The notes beneath the pieces are model-generated. The model saw only the letters and a list, made by a program, of their open reading frames with translations, was not told the origin of the DNA and did no database searches. DNA of 52,828 nt, taken from Verrucomicrobiota bacterium. GTDB taxonomy: Bacteria; Verrucomicrobiota; Verrucomicrobiia; Limisphaerales; SIBE01. Shown in pieces: positions 37,201 through 46,381 of the stretch. The stretch lies in contig VHDE01000033.1 in assembly GCA_016871515.1 (NCBI GenBank), positions 1 to 52,828 of the forward strand, read 5' to 3'. The translations under genes and the position numbers were made by a program. Position 1 is the stretch's first letter. Each line of letters opens with the position of its first letter.

Positions 37201-38989
37201 TGATATGTACCGTTTGGTCTTGGAGCATCCGGAATGGATTCCACCGGACACGCAGAAACGTTTCGATCTCCGAGCCGGTCACGATCAGGGAAGAATCTAC
37301 CGTGTGTTTCCTGCGGAAGCCAAGTTGCGGCGAAGACCGCGGCTTGACCAACTCGATACGGCAGGTCTTGTCGAATCGCTGAAGAGCTCCAACGGATGGG
37401 AACGCGACACCGCTCAACGGTTGTTGATCCATTCCGCCGACAAGTCGGCCGTTATTGCTCTTCAGGCGTTGGTTCGGGAAAGTCCGAACCCCAAAACGCG
37501 CCTGCAAGCGCTCTGCACTCTGGACGGACTCGAGGCTCTAGATTCGAAAGCGCTCTTGGGTGCGCTCCGTGATGCCCATCCTGGCGTCCGCGCGCACGCG
37601 GTTCGCCTGAGCGAGGCTCGTGACAAGCTTGCCGATGCGAACAAGGTGAGGGAAAAGATCGATAGCGAACTATTGCGGTTGGTTGATGATCCGGATATTG
37701 GCGTTCGTTATCAATTGGCTTTCACTCTGGGGGAATGGCAAGACTCCCGTGCTGGCCACGCCCTGATGAAGATCGCCCTTAAGGATGCGAACAACCCCGA
37801 CCTACAAACAGCCGTGATGAGTTCAGCGACGCCGCATGTGCAGACGATGCTGGATTTGATGTTCGATCAGCATAACCAAGAACCACCGGTCCTGTTGGAG
37901 CAGCTGATTTCATTGACTGCTTCCGTGAGCAACGAAGAAGGGTTGTCGAAAGCGCTGAAGCAACTGGCAAATGGGCGGGGAACCAGTTGGGCGCCCTGGC
38001 AGTTCCGGGCCTTCTCTGCTTTTTCGGATGCGCTTGAGCGCCGCAATGATTCGATCGAGAAACTCGAAGGCCGCGCCGCCGCTTCCCTTGGCGGGATGAA
38101 TGTCCGGGAGGTCTTCGCTGCGGCTCGGCGAACTGCGTCTGATCCCGAGGCGGCCGAGGCCGAGCGCGTGGCAGCCGTGGCGCTGTTAGGACGCGAGGGC
38201 GCCCAACGCGAGCAAGACCGGAATCGGCTTAGTGAACTTCTGCGTCCGCAAATGCCGCGTTCGCTGCAAGCGGCGGCGTTGCGAAGGTTGAGCCAATCGA
38301 GCGATTCGCAGAATGCCGACATTCTCTTGCAAGGCTGGAACACTTACGAGCCGGGCTTGCGGACGGACGTGCTCAATTCGCTTTTAACGCGGGCGGCCTG
38401 GATCGAGCAACTGATTGCCGCGCTGGAAGAGCAACGCCTCATGGGGGCTCAAATCAGTCCCGCCCATCAACAAAGGCTCGTCGGACATTCTCAAGCATCG
38501 ATTCGTGATCGGGCGTCTAAAGTCTTTGCGATTCGTGCCGATCGCAAGGAGCTGTTGCGCGATTACCAATCGGTCACGCAATTGAAGGGCGATATGCTTA
38601 AAGGCGCTGTGCTGTTCCGCCAGCATTGTGCAACGTGCCACCGTTTCCGCAACGAAGGCGTAGCGCTCGGCCCGGACCTGGGAACCATGGCTTCCAAATC
38701 GACCCAAGCGTTTCTCGCTGCGATCCTCGATCCGAATCAAGCGATTGAAACGCGATACATCAGTTACATCGCAGTGACCAAAGCCGACCGCGAGTTAAGT
38801 GGAATCATTGTGGCCGAAGGGCCGAATAGCCTCACCCTCCGTGCGGCGGGAGGAACTGACGAAGTGATCGCGCGGAACGATTTGAAGCAATTGACGAGTT
38901 CCGGGCTTTCGTTAATGCCGGAAGGAATGGAGAAGGTCTTGGCGGTGCAGGACATGGCTGATCTAATCAGCTACATAGCCGGGCCGTGA
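34223..38989 (+). CDS. multidomain PVC-type heme protein: polysaccharide deacetylase, VCBS-like repeats, HEAT repeats, cytochrome c
   Basis: 1588-aa exported protein. A signal peptide ends near AVSAADGNRF. Residues ~40-340 look like a polysaccharide deacetylase-type domain (VVLAIDDLRDPKRYETM, VHTLSHPCPLLAKGNF, YRMPCCDSINSPSPRFY, FNFIFHPHGWIKPEQM). Next come FG-GAP/VCBS-like repeats with calcium-type loops (DLNNDGYLDV, DLDDDGNCEL, DINEDGFHDV). The PVC-type membrane-bound dehydrogenase/beta-propeller region follows (LGFKMELVAQEPLVADPIAF, EDTDDDGRYDKSTVFLDGL, NGDGKADARTT), then HEAT-like helices (~1060-1460). The C-terminal cytochrome c has CATCH near residue 1473. A sugar-polymer target with electron transfer is inferred; no function is proven. 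Confidence 0.85.
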   Translation: MRLQDFLPLIGKAASVLTLSLAVSAAVSAADGNRFAYLDEQDPFYVHGTFPKLTTPQWVGEAGVEAVVVLAIDDLRDPKRYETMLRPILERLKQIDGRAPVSIYCNAFDVQHPQFQTWLKEGLSLEVHTLSHPCPLLAKGNFQAAADTVHGGVDLLNRIPGNKAVAYRMPCCDSINSPSPRFYAEIFNHTNAAGQFLTIDSSVMNIPTPKDRALPKELTTDSNGRERFRKYLPFPSFVTTIEDYPYPYVIGKLCWEFPAMVPSDWEAQHLHGTNNPVTVADWKAALDISVLKQGTFNFIFHPHGWIKPEQMVEFIDYAVQKYGRKVKFLNFREAQERLDKNLLSGQPLRAANGQDNGVRLIDLNNDGYLDVVIGNEKVRQSRIWNPERRRWYEAQLPVPMVGMNTDGTRRDGGVRFGNLRQRRDHTFMLVLTETERKAWVWQGAWAESKSFLAGLDIDGQPLFTSENGRDRGVRLRDLDDDGNCELIVANEKQNAVFAWSDEEQTWRGTWKRLPYALPKGTSIVDAEGRDNGLRFVDINEDGFHDVVFSNDRSYSLHLFVPKLHLGFQPGWTREVLAGRRGEAGEIPMIVRGGANRNNGAWFHSGHMWAQNEDTAMMKDLVDRRSYDELLGGLQPKAKSPRASLEAMQVRLGFKMELVAQEPLVADPIAFEWSADGKLWVAEMGDYPMGIDGKGQPGGVVRFLEDTDDDGRYDKSTVFLDGLNFPTGVMPWRKGILVSAAPEIFYAEDTNGDGKADARTTLFKGFTEGNQQHRVNGFEFGLDNWVYGANGDSGGLISAEGQLRGQRAEQGGSSRVDIRTRDFRFRPDEGLFEGIEGQTQFGRRRDDWGHWFGNNNPSWVWHYYLPERYLVRNPHLTAKTMKRYLANYPESTRVFPVSRLLQRFNDIGMVNHVTSGNSPTPYRDDLFGPEFREAIFISEPVHNVVHCEVLEPDGVSFKSRRLPDEPDREFLASTDNWFRPTMVKTGPDGALYIADMYRLVLEHPEWIPPDTQKRFDLRAGHDQGRIYRVFPAEAKLRRRPRLDQLDTAGLVESLKSSNGWERDTAQRLLIHSADKSAVIALQALVRESPNPKTRLQALCTLDGLEALDSKALLGALRDAHPGVRAHAVRLSEARDKLADANKVREKIDSELLRLVDDPDIGVRYQLAFTLGEWQDSRAGHALMKIALKDANNPDLQTAVMSSATPHVQTMLDLMFDQHNQEPPVLLEQLISLTASVSNEEGLSKALKQLANGRGTSWAPWQFRAFSAFSDALERRNDSIEKLEGRAAASLGGMNVREVFAAARRTASDPEAAEAERVAAVALLGREGAQREQDRNRLSELLRPQMPRSLQAAALRRLSQSSDSQNADILLQGWNTYEPGLRTDVLNSLLTRAAWIEQLIAALEEQRLMGAQISPAHQQRLVGHSQASIRDRASKVFAIRADRKELLRDYQSVTQLKGDMLKGAVLFRQHCATCHRFRNEGVALGPDLGTMASKSTQAFLAAILDPNQAIETRYISYIAVTKADRELSGIIVAEGPNSLTLRAAGGTDEVIARNDLKQLTSSGLSLMPEGMEKVLAVQDMADLISYIAGP

Positions 38990-39006
38990 AAATGCCGCAG
39001 AGATCG

Positions 39007-41139
39007 CTATTTGTCCTCCGTCTCGAACGTTGGTTTTGTCAGCGTGGGTGAACCGCCGATCCAGCGGGTGAGCCAATGCTGAACTTCCCAATTCCAATAG
39101 ATCGAATTCTGCGGCGTGAGAATCCAATGGTTCTCGTTGGGAAACACGACCAGCCGCGCCGGGAGGTTCATGGCCTTGTAGATGCCGTAGAGCGCGGTGG
39201 CGTGGGCGTAGGGCACGCGATAATCGAGCTGCCCGTGGATAATGAGCATCGGCGTCTTAAAGTGTTTCGCGTAGGTCATAGGGTTGTTGCGCTGCATGCC
39301 TTCCGGGTTGTCCCACGGCGCGCCGCCCAGGATTTTCGCAAACGCGAAGCTCGTGGTGTCCGCGCCGTACTGAGTGATGAAATCGTTCACGCCGGCGTGA
39401 TTGATCAGGCAGGCGAAGCGATCGGTATGTCCCGCAACCCACGCTGCCATATAACCACCGTAGCTGCCTCCAGCCGCGGCCAGGCGCTTCGGATCGAGAT
39501 TGCGGAACCGCGCCAGGAGATAGTCGGTGCTCTTCAGAATGTCTTCAAGCGGCTTGTCGCCCCATTCGTTGAGGATGCTTTGGCTGAACTTTTCGCCGAA
39601 CCCGGTCGAACCATGGCGGTTGACCCAGGTCACGACGTACCCGGCTGCAGCGAACACGTGCGCGTTCCACCGGTAACTCCAAGCGTCGCCGGCCATAGTG
39701 TGCGGACCGCCATGCATGAGTTGCACCAACGGATAAGGCTTCGCCGTGTCAAATCCCGGCGGGAAAAAGAGAAGGCCATGTATCGGGTCGCCCGCTGCGC
39801 CGTCGAACCAATATTCCTCCATTCTGCCCAGGTTGAGCTTCGACAGCAGCGCCTCGTTAAAGCGCGTTAGTTGGCGCGCCTTGCCGGTCGCGAGATCGAG
39901 CGCGAACAACTCATCGGGCCGTTCAGCGCGATTGTTCAGAAACACGGCGGCGTTTCCCGCCACATCAAAGCCGCCGCTCGAGCCGGTTTTGAAGACGGCA
40001 GAAAAGTTCGATCCGTCCGCGTTGATTTTGAAGATGGGCGCCACGCCTCGTTCCTCGGCGGTGAGCCACAAACTGCGCCCGTCCGGAGAAAACGCGGCGC
40101 TGCCGATCGCATAATCGAGCGATTCGGTGAGCGGCGTGTTCGTCTTCGCCTCCAAGTCGTGCCGCCAAAGCTTGGCAAACTCGCCGGTGTAGTATGGCAT
40201 TTCTGTGCGGAGATAGACCAGGGAACGGCTGTCGGGCGCAAAAAGCGGCTTGTCGTCGTGGCCTTTGTTTTCGGCGGTCAAATTGGTCAATTTGCCGGAG
40301 CCATCGGTTGGCAGGAGGTAAATGTCGTTGTTCAAGAAGTCCTGATAAGGCGGCGGTGTCGAGTTAATCGTCACGGCAATGTGCCGGCCATCCGGCGCGA
40401 GATCGAAAATTGCCTCGGGCGCGGTTTGTCCAGTGGTGACGAAGAGGCGGTCGAACCCTGGCGTAAGGTCGATGAATGTTTGCGTTGCCACCTCGACCAG
40501 CAGAAGCCGGTGCGCCAGTCCGTCCGTCAGCCACTGGTCCCAAAACCGAAATTGACGATCCTCCGTGACCTTGGCCGTGAGCTTCGATTCTTTGCGCCGT
40601 TTGATCTCCTTGCGCATGGCGGCGAGTTCGGCTTTGCCCAGCTTGCCTGCCAGTTCGGGAATCACGCGCGTCGCGACGACAATCCTTTGCCCGTCCGGCA
40701 GCCACTTCGGCGACGAAATGAAATAGGGCAGTTCGAGGATTTTCTCCGGCTCGCCTCCGTCAACGCGCATGACATAGAGCGCCGCCGCCTCGTCCTCGCC
40801 GCGTTTTGATGTGAACGCGATCCGCTTTCCATCCGGGCTCCATTGCGGCGACGCATCCGCAGCGTTCGGCGCGGAAGTCAGGCGCCGGGGTGCGCCGCCT
40901 GCCAGATCGGCCAGCCACAGGTGCGTCGTGCTTTTGTTTTTCTCGATCGACCACTCGGTCACGGTGAATACAACCAGCTTGCCATCTGTCGACAACGCGG
41001 GGCTGCCGAGCCGTTTCATGGCCCAAAGGTCATGCGGCGTAATGAGGCGCTTGTGCCCTGAACTGTCGGCGCCGGTTGGGAGGCATGCGCTGGCAAATAA
41101 GATCAACCAAAACGGGATTCTATTCATGAATGGCAGCAT
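39007..41139 (-). CDS. S9-family prolyl oligopeptidase-like exported peptidase
   Basis: 710-aa serine peptidase. The N-terminal signal contains LFASAC, a possible but weak lipobox (-3 Ala). A WD40-like beta-propeller (SPQWSPDGKRIAFTSKRG, AAFSPDGRSLWLTAEERG) precedes the alpha/beta-hydrolase domain. The nucleophile Ser is in AAGGSYGGYMAAW, the acid in IHGQLDYRVPYAHA, and the His in FPNENHWILTPQN. The layout matches acylaminoacyl-peptidase/DPP-type enzymes of S9. The start could also be ATG 41127. It diverges from degQ across a 310-bp region. Confidence 0.9.
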   Translation of the reverse strand: MLPFMNRIPFWLILFASACLPTGADSSGHKRLITPHDLWAMKRLGSPALSTDGKLVVFTVTEWSIEKNKSTTHLWLADLAGGAPRRLTSAPNAADASPQWSPDGKRIAFTSKRGEDEAAALYVMRVDGGEPEKILELPYFISSPKWLPDGQRIVVATRVIPELAGKLGKAELAAMRKEIKRRKESKLTAKVTEDRQFRFWDQWLTDGLAHRLLLVEVATQTFIDLTPGFDRLFVTTGQTAPEAIFDLAPDGRHIAVTINSTPPPYQDFLNNDIYLLPTDGSGKLTNLTAENKGHDDKPLFAPDSRSLVYLRTEMPYYTGEFAKLWRHDLEAKTNTPLTESLDYAIGSAAFSPDGRSLWLTAEERGVAPIFKINADGSNFSAVFKTGSSGGFDVAGNAAVFLNNRAERPDELFALDLATGKARQLTRFNEALLSKLNLGRMEEYWFDGAAGDPIHGLLFFPPGFDTAKPYPLVQLMHGGPHTMAGDAWSYRWNAHVFAAAGYVVTWVNRHGSTGFGEKFSQSILNEWGDKPLEDILKSTDYLLARFRNLDPKRLAAAGGSYGGYMAAWVAGHTDRFACLINHAGVNDFITQYGADTTSFAFAKILGGAPWDNPEGMQRNNPMTYAKHFKTPMLIIHGQLDYRVPYAHATALYGIYKAMNLPARLVVFPNENHWILTPQNSIYWNWEVQHWLTRWIGGSPTLTKPTFETEDK

Positions 41140-41449
41140 TTGTTTTCGGTCGCGATTCTGGGCTCCAATCGGCTGTCAGCAGCCAGAAACCCCTCGCACC
41201 CGCGTTCTCCGCCAAAGAGCGACACAACCTGAAATGAGCCGATACTCTGTCCGGGATTCAATGTGTGTGCGATTCAACCAAACCCGATCCCATCTTTCAA
41301 TGTTGGGTTTGAGGGGTCGGGTCTTTCCACCGTTCGCTTACAAACTTGTAATTTTCCAGAAAGATTCCAGTCAGCATCGGGTGGCAACGTCTCTTCAGAA
41401 AACGGGTTCAGGACGGATGAACCCTGACAACGAACACTGAGACCTAACT
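41140..41449. other. divergent promoter region between S9 peptidase and degQ
   Basis: 310 bp without a gene. Visible are a small palindrome TTACAA AC TTGTAA (41338-41351) and an imperfect stem ACCCGATCCC...GGGGTCGGGT (41282-41321). Either may be an operator or folding unit; no clear promoter boxes or Shine-Dalgarno for degQ were found. Confidence 0.4.
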
Positions 41450-42973
41450 ATGAAAGATAAATTCAAACAACTCTGTTCCCGGACGCGCGCTGCGTTCTTG
41501 GGAGGAATACTCATCATTGCCGGGTCGACCCTGGCATTCACTCAGTTGGACGAGGCCCAGGAGGCGGCCAAAGCTCCTTCTGTTCGCCTGATCTCGAATG
41601 ATGCGCCGATCAAACGCGATGGCCGGTTCGCGACGAGCTTTGCTCCTGTCGTGAAGAAAGTTGCCCCAAGTGTGGTCAAAGTCTTCACCACGACCAAGGC
41701 CAAACAGACTGGGTTTTCGCAGGTCAATCCTTTCGATGACCCGTTCTTCCGCCGGTTCTTTGGCGATGACTTTGGCGGGGAACGATCCCAGCGGGGGCTT
41801 CGTATTCCGAAACAACACGGTTTGGGCTCCGGTGTCATTGTCACGCAGGATGGTTACATTCTGACGAACAATCACGTGGTTGAAAACGCGGACGAAGTCA
41901 AAGTCGCCGCGACGGATGGGCGCGAATTCACCGCCAAGGTGGTGGGCAAAGATCCGAAGACCGACATCGCGGTGTTGAAGATTGACGCGAAGGATCTGCC
42001 TTACCTGCAGGTCACTGACAGCGACAAAATCGAAGTCGGCGATCTCGTGCTCGCCGTCGGGAACCCGTTTGGCATTGGCCAAACCGTGACGATGGGTATG
42101 GTCAGCGCGACGAGCCGAGGGGCGAATGTTGGGCTTGATTACGAGGACTTCATTCAAACCGATGCTGCGATCAATCCGGGCAATTCCGGCGGCGCGTTGG
42201 TTGACACCGAGGGGCGGCTTGTAGGCATCAACACCGCCATCCTAAGCCGAACAGGCGGCAACCAAGGAATTGGTTTCGCGGTGCCGATCAACCTCGCTAA
42301 GAGCGTGATGGAAAGCTTGGTGGAGCATGGCCGTGTCATTCGCGGTTTCTTAGGCGTGAGGCTGCAGGACGTGTCACCGGGATTGGCGAAGGAATTCAAT
42401 CTCGACGAATCGACCGGGGCGCTCATTGCCGACGTGACTGAGAAGAGTCCAGCGGAGAAAGCTGGGTTGCAAACGGGTGATGTCATCACCGAATTCAAAG
42501 GCAAACCGGTGCGCGACAGCCGTCACTTGAAATTGCAAGTCGGCCAGACTGCGCCGGGCGAGAAGGTGCCACTGAAAGTTCTGCGCGATGGGAAAACTAA
42601 ATCCTTTGAGGTGACCTTGAAGGAGCTTCCGCAGACCGAGTTGGCTTCGAAAACGGACGAAAACGAAGCGAGAACGGATGAATCACTCCGCGGTGTAACA
42701 GTCGGCGACATCGATGACGCTGCGCGACGACAACTGAGTCTGCCCCGCGACCTCAAAGGTGCGTTGGTGATGAAGGTAGATGAAGATTCTGCGGCCTACG
42801 AGGCCGGGTTGCGTCAAGGCGATGTGATCATCGAAATCAATCGCAAGCGCGTGCAAAACGCGGAACAAGCCGTCGAGTTAAGCGACAAGATCAAAGACAA
42901 GACGATCTTGCTGCGAGTTTGGGGACGAGGTGGAACGCGGTTCCTCGTCGTGGATGAAAGTCAATCTGGTTAA
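41450..42973 (+). CDS. degQ: DegQ/HtrA-type periplasmic serine protease
   Basis: 507-aa Do-family protease with an N-terminal anchor/signal (FLGGILIIAGSTLAF). Catalytic His lies in ILTNNHVVENADE, Asp in KTDIAVLKID and Ser in NPGNSGGALVDTEG, so the triad is complete. Two PDZ domains follow (FLGVRLQDVSPGLAKEF... and GALVMKVDEDSAAYEAGLRQGD). The enzyme degrades or refolds damaged envelope proteins. Only the first PDZ and protease follow the standard DegP/Q order closely; the symbol is family-level. A two-component system lies downstream behind repeats and may share a stress context. Confidence 0.9.
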   Translation: MKDKFKQLCSRTRAAFLGGILIIAGSTLAFTQLDEAQEAAKAPSVRLISNDAPIKRDGRFATSFAPVVKKVAPSVVKVFTTTKAKQTGFSQVNPFDDPFFRRFFGDDFGGERSQRGLRIPKQHGLGSGVIVTQDGYILTNNHVVENADEVKVAATDGREFTAKVVGKDPKTDIAVLKIDAKDLPYLQVTDSDKIEVGDLVLAVGNPFGIGQTVTMGMVSATSRGANVGLDYEDFIQTDAAINPGNSGGALVDTEGRLVGINTAILSRTGGNQGIGFAVPINLAKSVMESLVEHGRVIRGFLGVRLQDVSPGLAKEFNLDESTGALIADVTEKSPAEKAGLQTGDVITEFKGKPVRDSRHLKLQVGQTAPGEKVPLKVLRDGKTKSFEVTLKELPQTELASKTDENEARTDESLRGVTVGDIDDAARRQLSLPRDLKGALVMKVDEDSAAYEAGLRQGDVIIEINRKRVQNAEQAVELSDKIKDKTILLRVWGRGGTRFLVVDESQSG

Positions 42974-42990
42974 AGCAGGATAACCAGCGT

Positions 42991-43027
42991 CGCCCTCCTT
43001 CGCTTGCGAGACAGGTGTTGGAGGGCG
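42991..43027. terminator. hairpin terminator after degQ
   Basis: CGCCCTCC (42991-42998) pairs with GGAGGGCG (43020-43027), 21-nt loop, followed by ATTCGCTTTT. It is a plausible terminator, 18 bp after the stop of degQ. Confidence 0.5.
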
Positions 43028-43038
43028 ATTCGCTTTTG

Positions 43039-43320
43039 AAATGACGAGGCCCCTCTCCATGAACCTAAAGGCAGGGCGGCGTTGCTGCGCCGCCTGGCAA
43101 ACCCACGATGTTGGCGGCGCAGCAACGCCGCCCTACCGACGCAGTGGTTCATGGGTGCAATGAGCGAAATCCTGTTTCGGAGAAATCTCTCCCCATCCGA
43201 TGGGGCAAGGGAAAAGATTTCCCTACGGACCAGTCGTGACCCGATGGGAATGTTCCTTCCATTTCGATTCCCTCGCGCCATCGGATGGGGAGAGGGCTAG
43301 GGAGAGGGGCCTCGTCATTT
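43039..43320. repeat. MITE-like element with nested CCATGAACC cassette
   Basis: 20-bp perfect outer inverted repeats (AAATGACGAGGCCCCTCTCC at 43039-43058 and its complement at 43301-43320) enclose an inner CCATGAACC/GGTTCATGG cassette (43057-43154). That cassette holds 22-bp perfect arms at 43073-43094 and 43113-43134. It ends 41 bp before the response-regulator start. No coding potential. Confidence 0.85.
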
Positions 43321-43361
43321 CCAGAGGTTGTCTTTGACTGTTCTTGCCCTATCTTTCAGCT

Positions 43362-44036
43362 ATGCGTGTTCTGGTTGTTGAAGATGACAAGAAGATTGCC
43401 TCGTTCGTGGTGAACGGACTGAAGCAAAGCGGCTTCGCGGTCGATCATTCCGGCGACGGCGAACAGGGGCTCGTCCTCGCTCGCACGACGAACTACGACG
43501 CCGCCGTGATCGACATCATGCTGCCAAAACTGGATGGGCTGAGTCTCGTCCAGCGGCTTCGCAAAGAGAATATTCGCACGCCGGTGATTATCCTGAGCGC
43601 CAAAGCGTCGGTGGATGATCGAGTCAAAGGCTTGCAAGCGGGGGGCGACGATTATCTCACGAAGCCCTTTGCTTTTTCCGAATTGCTGGCGCGCGTGCAA
43701 GCTCTCATTCGTCGCGCGACGAATGCCGGCGAGCCCACGCGGCTGAGCGTCGGCGACCTTTCACTCGATTTGTTGAGCCGTGAGGTGACTCGCGCCGGCC
43801 AAAAGATCGAGCTGCAAGCGCGCGAGTTCTCATTGCTTGATTACTTGATGCGCCACACAGGCCGCGTCGTGACGAAGACCATGATTCTCGAACATGTTTG
43901 GGATTATAGCTTTGATCCGCAAACCAACGTTGTCGATGTGCTCGTGCATCGATTGCGCTCGAAGATCGACAAAGATTTTCCCAAGAAGATGATTCAAACG
44001 CTGCGAGGCGTTGGTTATGTCCTTAAAGCTCCTTAG
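43362..44036 (+). CDS. OmpR-family response regulator
   Basis: 224-aa DNA-binding response regulator from ATG 43362; the frame is open from 43344, but [15 protein letters not shown] is the typical start. The receiver domain has the acidic pair EDD, the phospho-acceptor Asp in [13 protein letters not shown], the Thr/Ser region [13 protein letters not shown] and Lys in [18 protein letters not shown]. The C-terminal winged helix ([39 protein letters not shown]) is complete. It overlaps the histidine kinase by 20 nt. The signal sensed and target genes are unknown. Confidence 0.92.
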   Translation: MRVLVVEDDKKIASFVVNGLKQSGFAVDHSGDGEQGLVLARTTNYDAAVIDIMLPKLDGLSLVQRLRKENIRTPVIILSAKASVDDRVKGLQAGGDDYLTKPFAFSELLARVQALIRRATNAGEPTRLSVGDLSLDLLSREVTRAGQKIELQAREFSLLDYLMRHTGRVVTKTMILEHVWDYSFDPQTNVVDVLVHRLRSKIDKDFPKKMIQTLRGVGYVLKAP

Positions 44037-45420
44037 GAGAATTGTAAACACGTTCAGCTTTCGGTTGAACCTCTGGTATGCGCTGATCTTCACGGCGAGT
44101 GCGTCGGTTCTTTTCGTGGTCTTTTACCTGCTGCTGATCATTGGGCTGGGCAGGAAGGATCAAGAGTTCATTGATGATCGGCTGAAGGAATACGCAGACA
44201 TTTACCGAAGCGGCGGCCCGCGCGCTTTGGGTCTTTGGGTTTCGAGCCCAAACGAAAAACAGAAATCACTCTTCGTCCGAATCATTTATCCTCAGGGCAA
44301 CGACCGGCTTCTGAGTGTGCCCGAGACATGGATCGAGGTGGATCCGACGAAATATCGCGTGGGCTGGCTTCGGCTTCAGCAAGGTGTTTTGCGGATTCCA
44401 AAAGATGAGGAGCAGGAATTGGTGCTCGGCTCCATTCCCCTTCATGACGGCTCGATGCTGCAGGTGGGGCGAAGCACGAACAATCGCGAAACCTTGCTCC
44501 AACCGTTTCGCCGGATCGTGATCGGAGTCCTTACTCCGATTATCCTCATCGGAGTGTTCGGTGGCGCTTTGTTTGTCTACCGCGCATTGCGGCCCGTCCA
44601 GCAGATTGTCGCGACAGCCCGCTCGATCATCGAAACCGGCGACTTGAACGCTCGCGTTCCGGCGCGCGATTCCGACGATGAACTGGACGAGTTGGCCCGC
44701 CTCTTCAACCTGATGCTCGACAAGAACCAAGCCTTGATCAAAAGCATGCGCGAGTCGCTGGACAACGTTGCCCACGACTTGCGAACGCCGATGACACGGC
44801 TGCGGGGCATCGCTGAAATGGCTTTGCGCGGGAAGCCGGACCAGCGGTCGTCGCAAGAGGCACTGGCTGATTGTGTCGAAGAATCAGATCGCGTGCTGAC
44901 GATGCTCAAAACCTTGATGGACGTCGCTGAGGCTGAGGCGGGCGTCATGAAGCTTGTGCGCGAATCAACGGATGTTGCCTCGCTTCTGCAAGACGTGGTC
45001 GAGTTGTATCAATACGTTGCCGAGGAGAAGAAGGTTTCAGTTAGCCTGGATGCGCCGGAAAAATGCGAAGCGGTCCTGGACGCGAGTCGAATGCGTCAAG
45101 TGTTTGCCAATCTCCTCGACAACGCGATAAAGTATACTCCGGAAGGTGGCGAGGTGAGAATTCATGCCCGCCGTGCTCCTTCCGCTATCGCCGTTCAATT
45201 CCACGACAACGGCATTGGCATTCCACCGGAAGAGCAGGGGAGGATTTGGGACCGCCTCTATCGGGGCGACAAAAGCCGTTCGCAACGCGGGCTGGGCCTG
45301 GGATTGAGTCTAGTGAAGGCAATCGTTCAGGCGCACAAGGGAAAGGTGGAAGTCCAAAGCGAGCCCGGACAGGGCTCGGTGTTCACGGTGACCATTCCCG
45401 CGGAAGCTCGAGCCACGTAA
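44017..45420 (+). CDS. membrane sensor histidine kinase
   Basis: 467-aa partner kinase of the response regulator, from ATG 44017 (a TTG at 44011 is also open). Two membrane helices ([20 protein letters not shown] and [20 protein letters not shown]) flank a ~130-residue periplasmic sensor. A HAMP linker ([19 protein letters not shown]) leads to the H-box [18 protein letters not shown], with the phosphorylated His. The ATPase has the N-box [16 protein letters not shown], the G1 motif DNGIGIPPE, and G2 GLGLGLSLV. The start codon lies inside the regulator gene, so translation is coupled. Confidence 0.92.
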   Translation: MSLKLLRRIVNTFSFRLNLWYALIFTASASVLFVVFYLLLIIGLGRKDQEFIDDRLKEYADIYRSGGPRALGLWVSSPNEKQKSLFVRIIYPQGNDRLLSVPETWIEVDPTKYRVGWLRLQQGVLRIPKDEEQELVLGSIPLHDGSMLQVGRSTNNRETLLQPFRRIVIGVLTPIILIGVFGGALFVYRALRPVQQIVATARSIIETGDLNARVPARDSDDELDELARLFNLMLDKNQALIKSMRESLDNVAHDLRTPMTRLRGIAEMALRGKPDQRSSQEALADCVEESDRVLTMLKTLMDVAEAEAGVMKLVRESTDVASLLQDVVELYQYVAEEKKVSVSLDAPEKCEAVLDASRMRQVFANLLDNAIKYTPEGGEVRIHARRAPSAIAVQFHDNGIGIPPEEQGRIWDRLYRGDKSRSQRGLGLGLSLVKAIVQAHKGKVEVQSEPGQGSVFTVTIPAEARAT

Positions 45421-45522
45421 CTGCCGGTGCGCTCCAGGCGTGCTGGCGAAAAGGACGCTTTGGTCGCAGCGCAGCAAGGACGCCCTTGACAATTCCCTGC
45501 GTTTCCAAAGACTCCGTGCTCG

Positions 45523-45852
45523 ATGTCATCAACACCACAACAGTTTGCCGGAGTTGCGGCTGTCGCGAAGGCCAACGTCTATTTTGACGGCAAGGTCGTC
45601 AGTCACACCATTGTGTTCCCTGATGGGAGCAAGAAAACCTTGGGCCTGATTTATCCGGGCAAGTTTCACTTCGGGACAGACAAAGCGGAGCGCATGGAAA
45701 TTGTCGCCGGACATTGCACTGTGAAACTCGATGGGCAAGCGAGCAGCGTCAATTATTCAGCCGGCCAATTGTTTGAAGTTCCCGCCAAGTCCGGTTTCGA
45801 CATCGAAGTGAAACAAGGCATCTGCGAGTACGTCTGCTCGTTTCTATCGTAG
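45523..45852 (+). CDS. ppnP: PpnP-type pyrimidine/purine nucleoside phosphorylase
   Basis: 109-aa protein of the PpnP (formerly DUF1255) family, a small cupin that splits nucleosides with phosphate. Recognisable motifs are ANVYFDGKVVSHTIVFPDG, KKTLGLIYPGKFHFGT, ERMEIVAGHCTVKLDG and AGQLFEVPAKSGFDIEV, ending in CEYVCSFL. Its length is slightly above the E. coli form owing to an N-terminal extension. It is cytoplasmic and stands alone. Confidence 0.88.
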   Translation: MSSTPQQFAGVAAVAKANVYFDGKVVSHTIVFPDGSKKTLGLIYPGKFHFGTDKAERMEIVAGHCTVKLDGQASSVNYSAGQLFEVPAKSGFDIEVKQGICEYVCSFLS

Positions 45853-45863
45853 CTGTCGCGGTC

Positions 45864-46237
45864 ATGCGAGTCCGGCGGGCACTTGCTTCATCTCTCGGCG
45901 TCGCAGCTTTGATCTCCTCTGTTTCAGGTCAAACCACGCTACAACCGAATGCACCGGCGCTCAGCTTGCGGACAAGCCAGTGCGCCGCGCATTGATCAAT
46001 GCGATCCTCGAACGAACCCCCACTGGCCCAGGTCGAGGCCAGCGTTCTGTGCGCAAAGCGCGCAAAGCTGACGAACAACTCGGGGTTAAAGTCGCGGCCG
46101 ACGGTGCTTCGGCTGAAGTCTGCCACGCTCTCGGCATTCCATTTGGTTCACGCGGATTTGGTCACGCATTGATGCTGCCGCGCTTTTTGATCCAGGCCCA
46201 AATGCATGAGAATCGTATTCCACTCATCGTGTTTTGA
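45864..46237 (+). pseudogene. decayed exported-protein fragment (uncertain)
   Basis: ATG 45864 begins MRVRRALASSLGVAALISSVSG, a signal-like start, but the frame stops at 45995. A continuation in another frame (AQLADKPVRRALINAILERT, then RSVRKARKADEQLGVK) runs to 46237. No family was recognised. It could be a frameshifted short gene or chance; the weak evidence is the signal-like beginning. Confidence 0.25.
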
Positions 46238-46381
46238 GTCTATGACTGGATTCGTTGGCTCGTGGAGATTCTTTCAAGAATTTGGACTCCTTTGCGGCTG
46301 ACCAAGAAATCGACTCAAAGAGAGAAACACACAAAAGATCGCGAAGGCCGCAAAGAGATTTGCGTCCTTGGCGATCTCCTG

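Noticed and set aside
45980..46237. An 85-aa independent gene
   Set aside because: No start signal and no family; it is better seen as a possible continuation of the decayed frame from 45864.
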